Assembly (NCBI RefSeq): GCF_003672135.1
Contig: NC_039507.1
Location: forward strand, 11,160,290 to 11,224,289
Source: Ooceraea biroi
Taxonomy: Eukaryota; Arthropoda; Insecta; Hymenoptera; Formicidae
Length of the DNA stretch: 64,000 bases
Direction: 5' to 3'
Positions 53,351 to 64,000 of this stretch are shown in pieces. Below the pieces are notes generated by a model, which saw only the letters and a program-made list of their open reading frames with translations, was not told the origin of the DNA and did not search any database. Within the stretch, counting starts at the first letter, position 1, and each line of letters starts with the position of its first letter. A program made the translations under genes and the position numbers.

Positions 53351-54411
53351 TTACACACACCTTTTACACTGTACCTTTTTGACGACCCTTTTTAGACTAG
53401 ACTTACTTTTAATTAATTATTGGAGTCGCTAGCTAGCGTAAATTCGCTAACTAAGCGTAAAATATAACGTAGAGCCAGTGAAGTTTGAGTTATTACCAAA
53501 GTCTGATTGACTTATTCTTGTGCTGCTACATCATCAAGTGCTTCCTGACCCGAGGGTTAGATCTGTGCGAACGCTTGTGAGTAGATTTATTTAATTATTT
53601 TATACTCGCTGCTCTTATGGAACGTTATACTTGTACTCCATATACATACTACACATTGTGACAGATTTATAAAGTTTCAATACATTATTATATTTACAGT
53701 TACTTAATATGTTCGAATTATAATTAGTTGTGAAACAATTACTGGCCTGAGGGTTCAGATTTATATGACATTTGCGAATAAAATTATTTCAAGTAACACA
53801 TATATTCATATTGTAACCAACTTCTATATTACACTTAAATTTAGTAATAAACTTTTGATTAATTTAATTGTTCATTAAATATACCCTTCAATTATTATTG
53901 TTTAATCATTGAGAATAATGTTAGTGGTACAACAGTTGCAATTAACCATAATTTAACTTTAACTTTTGTTCAGAATCGCTCGCCAGCGTAAATTCGCAGC
54001 GAAGCGTCATCCTATATTGAATATATAGTGCATGAATGCATTAATTATATCAATTTATTTGTGCGAGGCATACCCATTTATTTCAATTATATTTAAAGCG
54101 TTAAATCGCTTTTTCCCTTTTGAATACCATTAACAGCGACTTCATTCGCTGTGAGTTATCCTTTGAAAACAGTCGAGAGCGAACATTCGCTTCCATACCT
54201 GTCATATACCACGGCGTGTATAGCCGCCATTTTCTCATCCTTTAGCTCGGTATACGAACATATATGCCTCATTACACAATTAAGTCGTATTTAATATTTA
54301 AGTGAATTAAAATCAAATCATACCATTATTTGAAGGATAATTCGATTATAAACATTAATTAACATTTGCATTACAAGTTTATTACATGTACTTGTGTACT
54401 TAAATCAAGTG

Positions 54412-54560
54412 AGCATGGTAAAAAGTTCGACTCACACTAGTGACAATTACGCTAGTGACAATTACGCTAGTGACAATATTAAGGAATTGCTGACTTACCA
54501 TAAGGCAGTGCACGGTGAATTAATAACTTTAATTGTGGTTACAGTATATCACTAACAAGA
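54412..54560 (+). CDS. Small frame with YASDN repeats (unit B copy), uncertain
   Basis: ATG in GAGCATGGTAAAAAGTTCGA; reads MVKSSTHTSDN, two YASDN, IKELLTYHKAVHGE and the same hydrophobic tail and stop as in unit A. Confidence 0.25.
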
Positions 54561-55537
54561 TTTAAGTTTAATAACTCACACTAGTGACAATAGTACGACT
54601 TACGCTAGTGACAATTACGCTAGTGACAATTACGCTAGTGACAATATTAAGGAATTGCTGACTTACCATAAGGCAGTGCACGGTGAATTAATAATTTTAA
54701 TCTTGGTTACAGTATATCACTAACAAGATTTAAGTTTAATAAATTACATAATTTTCGTTTATTGTATTGTTAAGCACGAACATAGATTCATTCGTCTGAC
54801 CAATTCCTTATGTATACTACGTCTGACCAAATCATTATATATTCTACCTGATACATTCAATTTAGTCACAGGAGGTATATTTTATTTAATTACCAAATAA
54901 AGCATTACGAAATTATGAATAACAGTTAATAACGAATTAGAATCTATATTAATTTGTTTTAAATCATTATTTTATTCTTCAACTCCATCACCGTGTATGA
55001 GCATAAAAGTGCTCGTCTCCTTACTTTGTGTTACATTCCACTTAAAGAAAGGCATAGTAACCTGCCTACTTTCCTTTTGAGATATTTTATTTTATCAATC
55101 CTTTGCATATGAGCATTATTATTGCTCATCCTTTTCATTTTTCCATTAGTAAGAGCGAAGCGACGCCCTTATTTCCATATTATACCACTGTCATACACTA
55201 CACAGCGACATAACGCTACGATTTCTTTTCAATATTTTCCTATTCTTATACCATAATTTTGTTGAAGAATAAAGAGATAATAATTTAAATTCATTTTTAT
55301 TTATTAGATAATAGAGAGATATCAAGTTACAATCAATATTGATTACAATATTTTCCTTTTGACAATCACAATTTCATCACCGTAAGAGTTAATCGCAAGC
55401 TCTCTCCATTCCCGGGTAAAGTCGGTGTATGCAGATTGACCCATAATCAAAAGAGAGCACCTGAAATCAAATCACCTGAGGGATAGATTTGGGACAGGTA
55501 CCTGATCGTCTACATTCTCACTTCCCCGGACGTGACA

Positions 55538-56168
55538 CATAACAGTATTCGGTTCAATATCAACATAAATTTGTATAGCGTTAATTGTCCGATAATGATT
55601 TTAATTGATAACAAACTGCGAAATAAAATTGCATAGGTAATATCAATACGATGAAAGTGATTTGGAATCTATCATTCGAATTACATCTTTAAATTGATTT
55701 CGAGGATAATATCAATTGTTGGTTAACAATACGATACTTAATATATTCATATCTGAAAGATCGTATTATGGAAATTGCAGTATGAATAAATTGTAACGAT
55801 GTAATCGTTCCTATTTATGAATCAATCTGTCGGATTGATTCTGTAATAAACGCATTCATTAAATTTTTTCATGCGATTTTGAATAATCTACGATCTGTCT
55901 TGAGTCATTATTTTCTACGTATGAATTAGTTACGTATGAAAATATCTAGTTTCGACAAATAGCTAAATTGTTTTTATTCAATATAGTTGATCTCGTTTTG
56001 ATATTATCAGAATTTATTTTTTTAATGAATTATCTTTCGGTATTGTAATTTTCTTTTTTTTTATTATCGGTTCTTGTTATTTCTAATTAAAATATTTATC
56101 TGTGTTATATTATCCATATCGTTTGTCCATTCTTGATAATTATTTTGTTTATTGTATCGAATCTATTT
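55538..56168. other. 631-bp spacer between units B and C
   Basis: AT-rich, no repeat partner elsewhere in the window, no frame over 60 codons. It is the centre of the B-C inverted pair and may be old host sequence. Confidence 0.6.
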
Positions 56169-59100
56169 GTCACGTCCGGGGAAGTGAGAATGTAGACGAT
56201 CAGGTACCTGTCCCAAATCTATCCCTCAGGTGATTTGATTTCAGGTGCTCTCTTTTGATTATGGGTCAATCTGCATACACCGACTTTACCCGGGAATGGA
56301 GAGAGCTTGCGATTAACTCTTACGGTGATGAAATTGTGATTGTCAAAAGGAAATATTGTAATCAATATTGATTGTAACTTGATATCTCTCTATTATCTAA
56401 TATATGAAAACTGAATTTAAATTATTATCTCTCTTATTTCTTCAACAAAATTATGGTATAAGAATAGGAAAATATTGAAAAGAAAATCGTAGCGTTATGT
56501 CGCTGTGTAGTGTATGACAGTGGTATAATATGGAAATAAGGGCGTCGCTTCGCTCTTACTAATGGAAAAATGAAAAGGATGAGCAATAATAATGCTCATA
56601 TGCAAAGGATTGATAAAATAAAATATCTCAAAAGGAAAGTAGGCAGGTTACTATGCCTTTCTTTAAGTGGAATGTAACACAAAGTAAGGAGACGAGCACT
56701 TTTATGCTCATACACGGTGATGGAGTTGAAGAATAAAAAAATGATTTAAAACAAATTAATATAGATTCTAATTTGTTATTAACTGTTATTCATAATTTCG
56801 TAATGCTCTATTTGGTAATTAAATAAAATATACCTCCTGTGACTAAATTGAATGTATCAGGTAGAATATATAATGATTTGGTCAGACGTAGTATACATAA
56901 GGAATTGGTCAGACGAATGAATCTATGTTCGTGCTTAACAATACAATAAACGAAAATTATGTAATTTATTAAACTTAAATCTTGTTAGTGATATACTGTA
57001 ACCAAGATTAAAATTATTAATTCACCGTGCACTGCCTTATGGTAAGTCAGCAATTCCTTAATATTGTCACTAGCGTAATTGTCACTAGCGTAATTGTCAC
57101 TAGCGTAATTGTCACTATCGTAATTGTCACTAGCGTAAGTCGTACTATTGTCACTAGTGTGAGTCGAACTTTTTACCATGCTCACTTGATTTAAGTACAC
57201 AAATGTAATAAACTTGTAATGCAAATGTTAAATTAATGTTTATAATCGAATTATCCTTCAAATAATGGTATGATTTGATTTTAATTCACTTAAATATTAA
57301 ATACGACTTAATTGTGTAATGAGGCATATATGTTCGTATACCGAGCTAAAGGATGAGAAAATGGCGGCTATACACGCCGTGGTATATGACAGGTATGGAA
57401 GCGAATGTTCGCTCTCGACTGTTTTCAAAGGATAACTCACAGCGAATGAAGTCGCTGTTAATGGTATTCAAAAGGGAAAAAGCGATTTAACGCTTTAAAT
57501 ATAATTGAAATAAATGGGTATGCCTCGCACAAATAAATTGATATAATTAATGCATTCATGCACTATATATTCAATATAGGATGACGCTTCGCTGCGAATT
57601 TACGCTGGCGAGCGATTCTGAACAAAAGTTAAAGTTAAATTATGGTTAATTGCAACTGTTGTACCACTAACATTATTCTCAATGATTAAACAATAATAAT
57701 TGAAGGGTATATTTAATGAACAATTAAATTAATCAAAAGTTTATTACTAAATTCAAGTGTAATATAGAAGTTGGTTACAATATGAATATATGTGTTACTT
57801 GAAATAATTTTATTCGCAAATGTCATATAAATCTGAACCCTCAGGCCAGTAATTGTTTCACAACTAATTATAATTCGAAAATATTAAGTAACTGTAAATA
57901 TAATAATGTATTGAAACTTTATAAATCTGTCAAAATGTGTAGTATGTATATGGAGTACAAGTATAACGTTCCATAAGAGCAGCGAGTATAAAATAATTAA
58001 ATAAATCTACTCACAAGCGTTCGCACAAATCTAACCCTCAGGTCAGGAAGCACTTGATGATGTAGCAGCACAAGAATAAGTCAATCAGACTTTGGTAATA
58101 ACTCAAACTTCACTGGCTCTACGTTATATTTTACGCTTAGTTAGCGAATTTACGCTAGCTAGCGACTCCAATAATTAATTAAAAGTAAGTGTAGTCTAAA
58201 AGGGTCGTCAAAAAGGTACAGTGTAAAAGGTGTGTGTAAAAAGTGTGTGTCTAAAGTGTGATTGTTTTCTCTGGCTGCTGCATCACGTTATATACTCAAA
58301 AATTATGATGCGTGGGGACAGGGTCCCTGTAGCTCGAGAAGGGATTACAATAAGTGGGGACGCTACGGTTAAAGCAAAAACTAAAATAGTAGGGAGGCTC
58401 TGCCCACTTAACTCATTGGTTCTTCGTTTTCGAAGATTCTTATGGTGGGATCGAAAACTTAAGTGGTGGGATTGGTCTCACGGTGCGTCTAGTGGGGACG
58501 ATGAGCTCAACGGTGAGCTCAACGCTTACAAAAGATAAACGTATTTTGACGCGTAAGTTCAACATGAAATTCTCAGTACAGAATTATCGCTCATCTGTTA
58601 TGCTTTTTAATCAACCGGAGTTTCTCCGAATCAAATGGCAGCTGCAACTTCCTGCCGATATGTCTTGCTCGAGATATCTATTCAACCTTTGATTAAGACA
58701 GCGGTCTTGGATTATTATTTCAATCAGGTGCCGACAAGTCACCGTCTTTTACAATTAGTCATCATGAAATAATATTCCTTCGTGAATTTAAATCTTTATT
58801 CCTTTGTTACTTAACGCTGTGTTCACTGTCTTATTCAAATTAATATTTAAATAATTCTGTAATGCTCACAAATTTAATCCTTAAAATTATAACGCTTGAC
58901 ATATGCATTTATATGCTCCTAGTCTTATGCATGAATTATTATAAGACCCTGCATACGTCTACTTAATAATATAACGCATTCAGTGAAATAATAATCATTA
59001 TAAATTATTGTAAAATCAATTATTGGTATCATGAGCCTTTAATAATGTAATTAAATCATCTAAAATTATTATTTCAAGATTCATTCTAATAAACTTATAA

Positions 59101-61114
59101 AATCTCACTCAACCAATAATTGTCTTATATATATAGGGATGCCTATATATATAGATATACACGTGTATGTACTTGCACGTCTATTCTTTGGTTATTATAA
59201 AATTAGTAATAAAGCAACTATTGGTGTGCCGGGTTTAATATTATAATTAAACCGTATAAAATTATTATTCCAATACAATGTTAGTCTTAATTAATTCATA
59301 AAATCTTAAATAACCAATAATTCTTTTATGGGTTATATGCACATATATAAGTGTGTTCGTATATGGTGTTGTTAATATACTTAATTATTAACAGATTAAA
59401 TGCGTAATAATTATATACTTAAATTAATGCTCAGTAACATAAAATATTCCATTAAATAAATTCAATAATCCTTACTATGAATGTAATACCATGTGTAATA
59501 TACTTTTATTCATAATTAATTAACGATTTATTCTTTTCTTAATATTTTTGGGTTAAACAACTTATTTCCTTTTATATTAAATTGTTCACTAATTGATTTT
59601 CACTTTAATTGTTTTTAACTTTGTAACTTCTAAACTATTAATATTTCATTAAAACTTTCTACACTATAAATATTGAAAAATAACGCTGATTTGTTTAACA
59701 AATAGTGACTTTGCAATTTTGGTGGTTTCTCAATGATCCCGTGGTGCGATAAGAAAAATTTCATCACAGGTACCATCAGCCTAGCTAAAAATGATGATTC
59801 CCAAAAGTTGTTGGTCACTTCCGTAAAAATGATTATTTTCAAAATCTGAGGTCCCTATTAGTTTCCTCTTATGACCTAGATGCTTCAATATAATTATAAC
59901 AAATTATTTCCTTACGGTTCAAATTTTAGACCCAAAAATTTAGTAAACTTTTATTGCAATTTCGTAAATTTAAATACGTACTTCTTTTTGACTAAGATTG
60001 TAGACAAATATTCTACATTCTTTTACTTATAAAATGTTTCTCCTTTTATGTTAATAAAATAATCTTTAATTTTTTATACGATAAATCACTTCAAATGTGG
60101 TAATACAATTTACTACACTCACAAAACTATTTCATTGTATAATAAAATTAATTCCAAAATTTACTCCTTTAATTGTTATTAATAACAACTTATGACCTTG
60201 TACAACAATCAATACCAAATGTCTCCGTAAATTATAATAACTATCAAAGCTACACCGTCACTTAATAAAACTCAATTCCGCCGGCATTATTTTTACTCTT
60301 GTCTTAAATAACTAATTGATTTTTCCCGTTTTTATATAATAACCGACCCTATTGGTTTTAACGAAAATTACCTACTTGCAAAGGACTTTACTATAGTATA
60401 ATAAAATCCATTTCAAATCCATTTGTTTCTTTGTTATAAACAATAAGTAAATATTTTATCCTGTCAATAACCCAAATGTATTAAGCCAAATTTGTAATAC
60501 TTATCAATGGCTATATAACCATATAATAAGATATATTTTTAAATTAATTCTTTCAATTATTACAACTAACATTAATACTTTTTATATAATAAACAATATT
60601 AAGTAGCTCAATGGTTTTGCTACACCTATAAAAACCTTCATGGTATTACAGTTCAAACGATCTTAAATATTATCAATCTCGTAATATTATATTATAAATC
60701 TATCAAATTATTAATGATAAATGTTTCAAAATTATTTTATTTAACTGCTAGAGTATATAAAACTGTTTTTATATAGTTTACTGATTTTATGTATGTTTTT
60801 GTGCTTTTAATATTTTCTTTTCCTTTTATATATGTTAATATTATTACTTCATAAATTTTTATATTAAAACTAGTATCAAGCTAAAGCTTTTAACATAATA
60901 AATGTGTCGGTTAGGTTGCTAAGTAAATAATATTCTTGGTTAGGTTAATAACAGACCACTCTACGTAAGCCTGTGGTTAATAATAAGTAGTGAAGCAAAA
61001 ATGGTAAGTATCAATAACACTCAAAAATAACTATCAGCGGTTATACATTAATAATTAATATTGTAAATAAAAAAAAATTAAAAATGGGTGTGAGGTGGAC
61101 GTCAGGACGTCACA
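56169..61114 (-). mobile_element. Unit C: inverted copy of unit B, 4.9 kb
   Basis: Starts TGTCACGTCCGGGGAAGTG and ends GTCAGGACGTCACA, the reverse of unit B throughout, with scattered substitutions. Differences: a single YASDN block with five 15-bp copies (57061-57138), fewer TTTAGACTCACAC units, no long TA microsatellite. No target duplication is seen. Confidence 0.8.
56985..57180 (-). CDS. Small frame with YASDN repeats (unit C copy), uncertain
   Basis: Minus strand from the ATG at about 57180: MVKSSTHTSDNSTT, five repeats (one YDSDN), IKELLTYHKAVHGE, tail LIILILVTVYH, stop at 56985: 64 codons. Longest version of the three. Confidence 0.3.
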
Positions 61115-61294
61115 GCACTCTGCAATACACTAAGGAGGGAGACCATTTTGGGCCCCTTTCTCTATTAATGAAATATGGTTTATTCGAAAGCTTATGATGA
61201 AAGATTAATGTAATGTAGAAACTTAAGTTTGCAGCTAATGCAGAAGAGGAATGGGAAACATAAGAATATTGAATCAAGCGCGAAGTTCAAAACG

Positions 61295-63443
61295 TTAGTT
61301 TTCGTCCCCATCACTCGTATCACTACTTTCTACATCTGCAGTCACGTCATCCAGGAAGCTTGCTGGCAATGGTATAGATATGAAATGTCTGCCATATCCT
61401 AAATACCATAATATTGTCATGACGTGGACGCAACAACCCACTGTGCGAAGACCATTCTTGCACTGACAACAGTATCCTATTATGGCATTTAGGGCTTCTC
61501 GGTTCTTATCAATTAAGATGTAAACTAGGTACTTTGTTCTTCCTGAATGACGAGATTGTATTCGAATTCGAATGAGACTATTATCTCCTGTGAGCAGGTC
61601 ATACTTTTCAAGTGGTAAACGCTCAGCATGAATACACACTTGGAGTTCGTACATTCCATCTACTCGTATGTGTTCAGCATAATAAGACCTAGCCTGCTTT
61701 ATCTGATAGCTTCCTAAAGCAATAGTTCTTAAATCCTGTAATGATAACTCAGGAAAATCTGGCACTGACTCTGCGGTCATTCGAGCGAATATTGTTTGTT
61801 TTCGATTTAAGTTAAGTGCTTCAACGAGGTCATTAAGCTTATTTGGAATGTTTATTTTTAACAACATTAGATCTGCAATACGCTCACCATCCAAACTATC
61901 AGATTCTATTGGTGATTTTGTAAGATTGAGAATTGCGCCGGCAATTGTAAAGTCCATCATTAAATGGGGTATTCAGTATTTTGCCAGACCTTATTAAAAT
62001 AGGGATAGATCTGTTTGAATCGACCGTTAATTGCCTCAACAACAAATCGACATTTTGTCACTAATTGTGATCTGTTCGCTTGTTCAATCGAAAGAGAGGT
62101 TTGACCGCGTTCAATGAATTCTGGCATTTTTATTACGAATCCGTAACTCTCTAATACAGGAATAGCTGACACAAAGCCTCGGTCTACAATGAAAATATCT
62201 CCTTGTTGAAATCTTGAACGAACACCATTTGGATCTTTAAATAAAGATAATATAATATCAGCGTCAGATTTATTAGCATCAACAGGACCGAAGAGATCTA
62301 TTATGTAACCGTCCGGTGCAACAGCAACCATAGGTTTAACAAGATTTCGGTACTTATGCATACTGTAGGATGCTCTTTGGAATCTATAGTTGGAGCTCTT
62401 TTGACAATAGATGTAAGTACCATCCCAAATGGTAATTGCCCGATTATCATCGTCTGCACAGAAAAGATTTAGAGATACTACTGTTCTGTGATCAAGAAGA
62501 ACCAATCTGTTATCAGCTTCAAATCTATGAATGCCCAGATACTTCGGAACGAACTGATTATACAGACTGATGCGAGCGGCATTCATCCATCGTTCGACAT
62601 TTGTTCTCGAATGTTTTTTATCGAAAAAATCTGCGATGGCTTGGTCTGAGAGAGCTTTTCGATATTTAACCAGGAGACAACCTAAAGATGTTCTACTAGG
62701 AACATTTTTACATAGTTCAATAAATTGATCTTTTGTAACACCAGTCTAGTCTTGCACCAGCCTATCAGGCATCTCTTCGATATAATCAAAATTGATTGAT
62801 TGCGTTGACGAAATAGATGTTTCAACAAGGCAGTCAATCAAATTCTTCGATTTGTTTAGCAGTGAACTGAAATATAGGACTATTTGGAACTTCAGTCCAA
62901 ATATCGTTATTGTGCCTAGCGCATACTCTAGAATTGAGCGGCAAGTAAAAACGGAACCTACGAAGAATATCTTGTCTCGTTTCGAGAGATATTCGAAATC
63001 GTTCCTTAGTAACACAGCCAAAAACGCATTTTTTTTCAGTACTCGCAGCTTGTGATGTTAAAAGAGTGATTGTAGGAGTCGCTTCTTTTTTATTAGAAAG
63101 TACATATCGCGTCTTATGATAGCAAGCATGACAAATATAGTCATGTTCATTAGGTAGCTGCAAACCTTCATCTCTATTTTTTTTGACGGTGTTCTCTGGA
63201 CTCCATGTAATGCTCTTTGACATATTGGAAAACACCGACATTTTCAGGAAGACTTAATAAATGTTTTTGTTTTTCTCTCAAAAGAGACTTTCCACAACAT
63301 CCACAACGCAATGGATGCATTGGAATATCCGAACACGAGGCCTCGCTACTGGTATCCGATTGCATCGTCTCCGTGCGACTAAGTGCCATGAGCACGAAAA
63401 GAACGCTTTCAGACAGAGGTGCCAGACGGCAGTCGCGGCTCAC
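61295..63443 (-). pseudogene. ISL2EU-type transposase with SWIM zinc finger, about four lesions
   Basis: Minus strand. N-terminal Cys-rich module (LRCGCCGKSLLREKQKHLLS, then YICHACYHKTR and CVFGCVTKERFRI), helical region GVTKDQFIELCKNVPSRTSL with ALSDQAIADFF, then the DDE core: AITIWDGTYIYCQKSSNYRF (D), GDIFIVDRGF (D), CRFVVEAINGRFKQIYPYF (E). The C-terminus has a SWIM-type finger, GYCCQCKNGLRTVGCCVHVM (CxC...CxH). These are the parts of DDE_Tnp_4 transposases of the ISL2EU group. Lesions: frame breaks near 63190, 62840 and 61962 (one T lost between EYPI and MMDF), and TAG at 62746-62748. Otherwise well preserved. Confidence 0.85.
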
Positions 63444-63576
63444 GACTCAGATAGTAGAGGGGATGATACCTCAAGCAAGAGTGCGCTCAGCGCTTCGTTG
63501 AGTGGTTCGTGGCTTGTGTACGTCATCCCCTCCACCATCGTAAGCCGTGAGCTGCGGCTGCCGTCTGGCACCTCTG
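63414..63576. mobile_element. hAT-type MITE with 8-bp target duplication
   Basis: 163 bp, ends CAGAGGTGCCAGACGGCAG and its inverse, arms about 54 bp. Flanked by CTTTCAGA and CTTTCAGC, a 7-of-8 match. CAG.GGTG ends and an 8-bp duplication are typical of hAT elements. Confidence 0.85.
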
Positions 63577-63806
63577 CTTTCAGCACAATCCGTTGTTGTG
63601 AATTCACAACTTTGAATATTCACTGAGGCGACGAAGTTGTTTTTGCGCCCGTGAGGGAGGTATATGTATGCTATGTTTACGCCGGCCATCCCCACTACTT
63701 CGTCCCACGATTTACCACCACACATGAGTAACATATTCGCGTAGTCGCGGCCGCGATTTACAGTCGCAACGCAATTGCTATTTCGAGTTAAATCCGCAAG
63801 GACCAT
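63577..63806 (-). pseudogene. Open frame upstream of the MITE, continuous with the transposase frame
   Basis: ATG 63806 opens MVLADLTRNSNCVATVNRGR, then GKSWDEVVGMAGVNIAYIYL and a stretch ending CAES at the MITE. Across the MITE the frame AES is followed by VLFVLMALSRTETMQS, i.e. one frame without the insert. It may be the true N-terminus of the transposase or a fusion with local sequence. Family not recognised. Confidence 0.35.
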
Positions 63807-64000
63807 TGTTTACTTCCGATAGTGATAAAGAAACCTAATGGGAGCTTTATCGGGCCTTTAAATCTAAGATAACATTAAAAGAAGATATTACAAATCTTTA
63901 AAAACAAGAGAAAGAACAATTTTCTTACCAATGGATTTTAAGGCTAATACAACCTTTCCTGCACGTCCTGCAGAAAATCTCTCTTAACAACTTTTGATCA
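63807..64000. other. No gene recognised
   Basis: Right edge of the window; AT-rich, no frame or repeat partner seen. Confidence 0.5.

Larger units (their letters stand above)
50304..55537 (+). mobile_element. Unit B: large TG..CA element, 5.2 kb, full form
   Basis: Starts TGTGACGTCCTGGCGTCC, ends CCCCGGACGTGACA. The terminal 10 bp are inverted with one mismatch (TGTGACGTCC / TGTCACGTCC). It is flanked by CATAC and CATAA, a 4-of-5 match that could be a 5-bp target duplication. No long frame. Contents: TA microsatellite (50690-50715), small frames shared with A and C, TTTAGACTCACAC array (53281-53350), YASDN minisatellite blocks (54430-54750). TG..CA ends and a 5-bp duplication are LTR-like, so a solo LTR of exceptional length or an LTR-type non-coding element is possible. 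Confidence 0.7.
61115..63806 (-). mobile_element. ISL2EU/Harbinger-like DNA transposon, borders uncertain
   Basis: Transposase remnant on the minus strand with untranslated DNA to unit C on the left. No inverted terminal repeats could be found: the left end abuts unit C and the right end is unclear. A hAT-type MITE is inserted at 63414-63576. Confidence 0.6.

Noticed and set aside
28915..58692. 69-codon frame (RLVGTMSSTVSSTLTKDK) repeated in units A, B and C
   Set aside because: Starts with GTG, lies in the loop region of the palindrome, no family. Conservation follows from recent copying.
27570..59842. 70-codon frame (IIIFTEVTNNFWESSF) present in four arms of units A, B and C
   Set aside because: It has no ATG at its start (TTG), no known family, and its conservation is explained by the youth of the repeats. 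The first in-frame ATG leaves a short peptide.
26196..61114. Large palindromes as an assembly artefact
   Set aside because: Arms differ by many substitutions, indels and array copy numbers, which a folded read would not give. Not fully excluded without reads.
1..64000. tRNA and rRNA genes
   Set aside because: No cloverleaf with A and B boxes and no rRNA core sequence recognised. The tRNA-Lys match at 17311 is a primer binding site, not a gene.

Overview
The window reads as nuclear DNA of an insect, most likely a hymenopteran and plausibly an ant. It is AT-rich and has no operons, ribosome binding sites, rRNA or recognisable tRNA genes. Coding remnants are split by short GT..AG introns, and the mobile elements are of types common in insects: Tc1/mariner, Merlin, Mutator-like, hAT, Penelope-like, LTR and APE-type LINE. 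No intact host gene was found. The species is an inference from repeat style, not from a marker gene.

Layout. 1-2.0 kb: a LINE on the minus strand, cut by the window edge. 2.0-14.5 kb: nested DNA transposons bracketed by two inverted copies of one hairpin-ended repeat, called family H here. Inside lie a Tc1-like foldback, a foldback invaded by a mariner, a MITE, a tandem array and a decayed, intron-bearing Merlin element. 15.3-17.6 kb: an LTR with its tRNA-Lys-type primer site and the start of gag, with a mariner inserted in the TATA box. 17.7-26.2 kb: a 1-kb foldback, a D,D41D mariner with introns, a second LTR of the same type and a hAT transposase remnant. 26.2-33.7 kb: unit A, a large non-coding element with 2.6-kb inverted arms. 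34.7-39.5 kb: two transposons whose transposase frames are intact, a Mutator-like element (572 aa) and a Tc1 element (326 aa, D,D34E). 39.6-46.5 kb: gene remnants, a three-unit satellite, nested MITEs, a broken mariner, a rearranged Penelope-like element and a third family-H copy. 46.6-48.2 kb: a five-exon DUF4806 pseudogene. 48.7-50.3 kb: a minisatellite and an LTR-retrotransposon-like stretch with a 146-codon frame. 50.3-61.1 kb: units B and C, two 5-kb copies of the unit-A family facing each other around 631 bp. 61.1-63.8 kb: an ISL2EU/Harbinger-like transposase pseudogene interrupted by a hAT-type MITE.

How the parts relate: this is a transposon graveyard with a clear nesting order. Penelope-like DNA sits inside family H, a mariner inside a foldback arm, a mariner inside an LTR, an LTR against hAT coding sequence, a MITE inside a MITE, and a MITE inside a transposase. 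The least understood item is the A/B/C family: about 5 kb, TG...CA ends, no long reading frame, repeated inverted duplication, and a small ATG frame kept in every copy. The two intact transposases (Tc1 and Mutator-like) are the only proteins I would call potentially functional.
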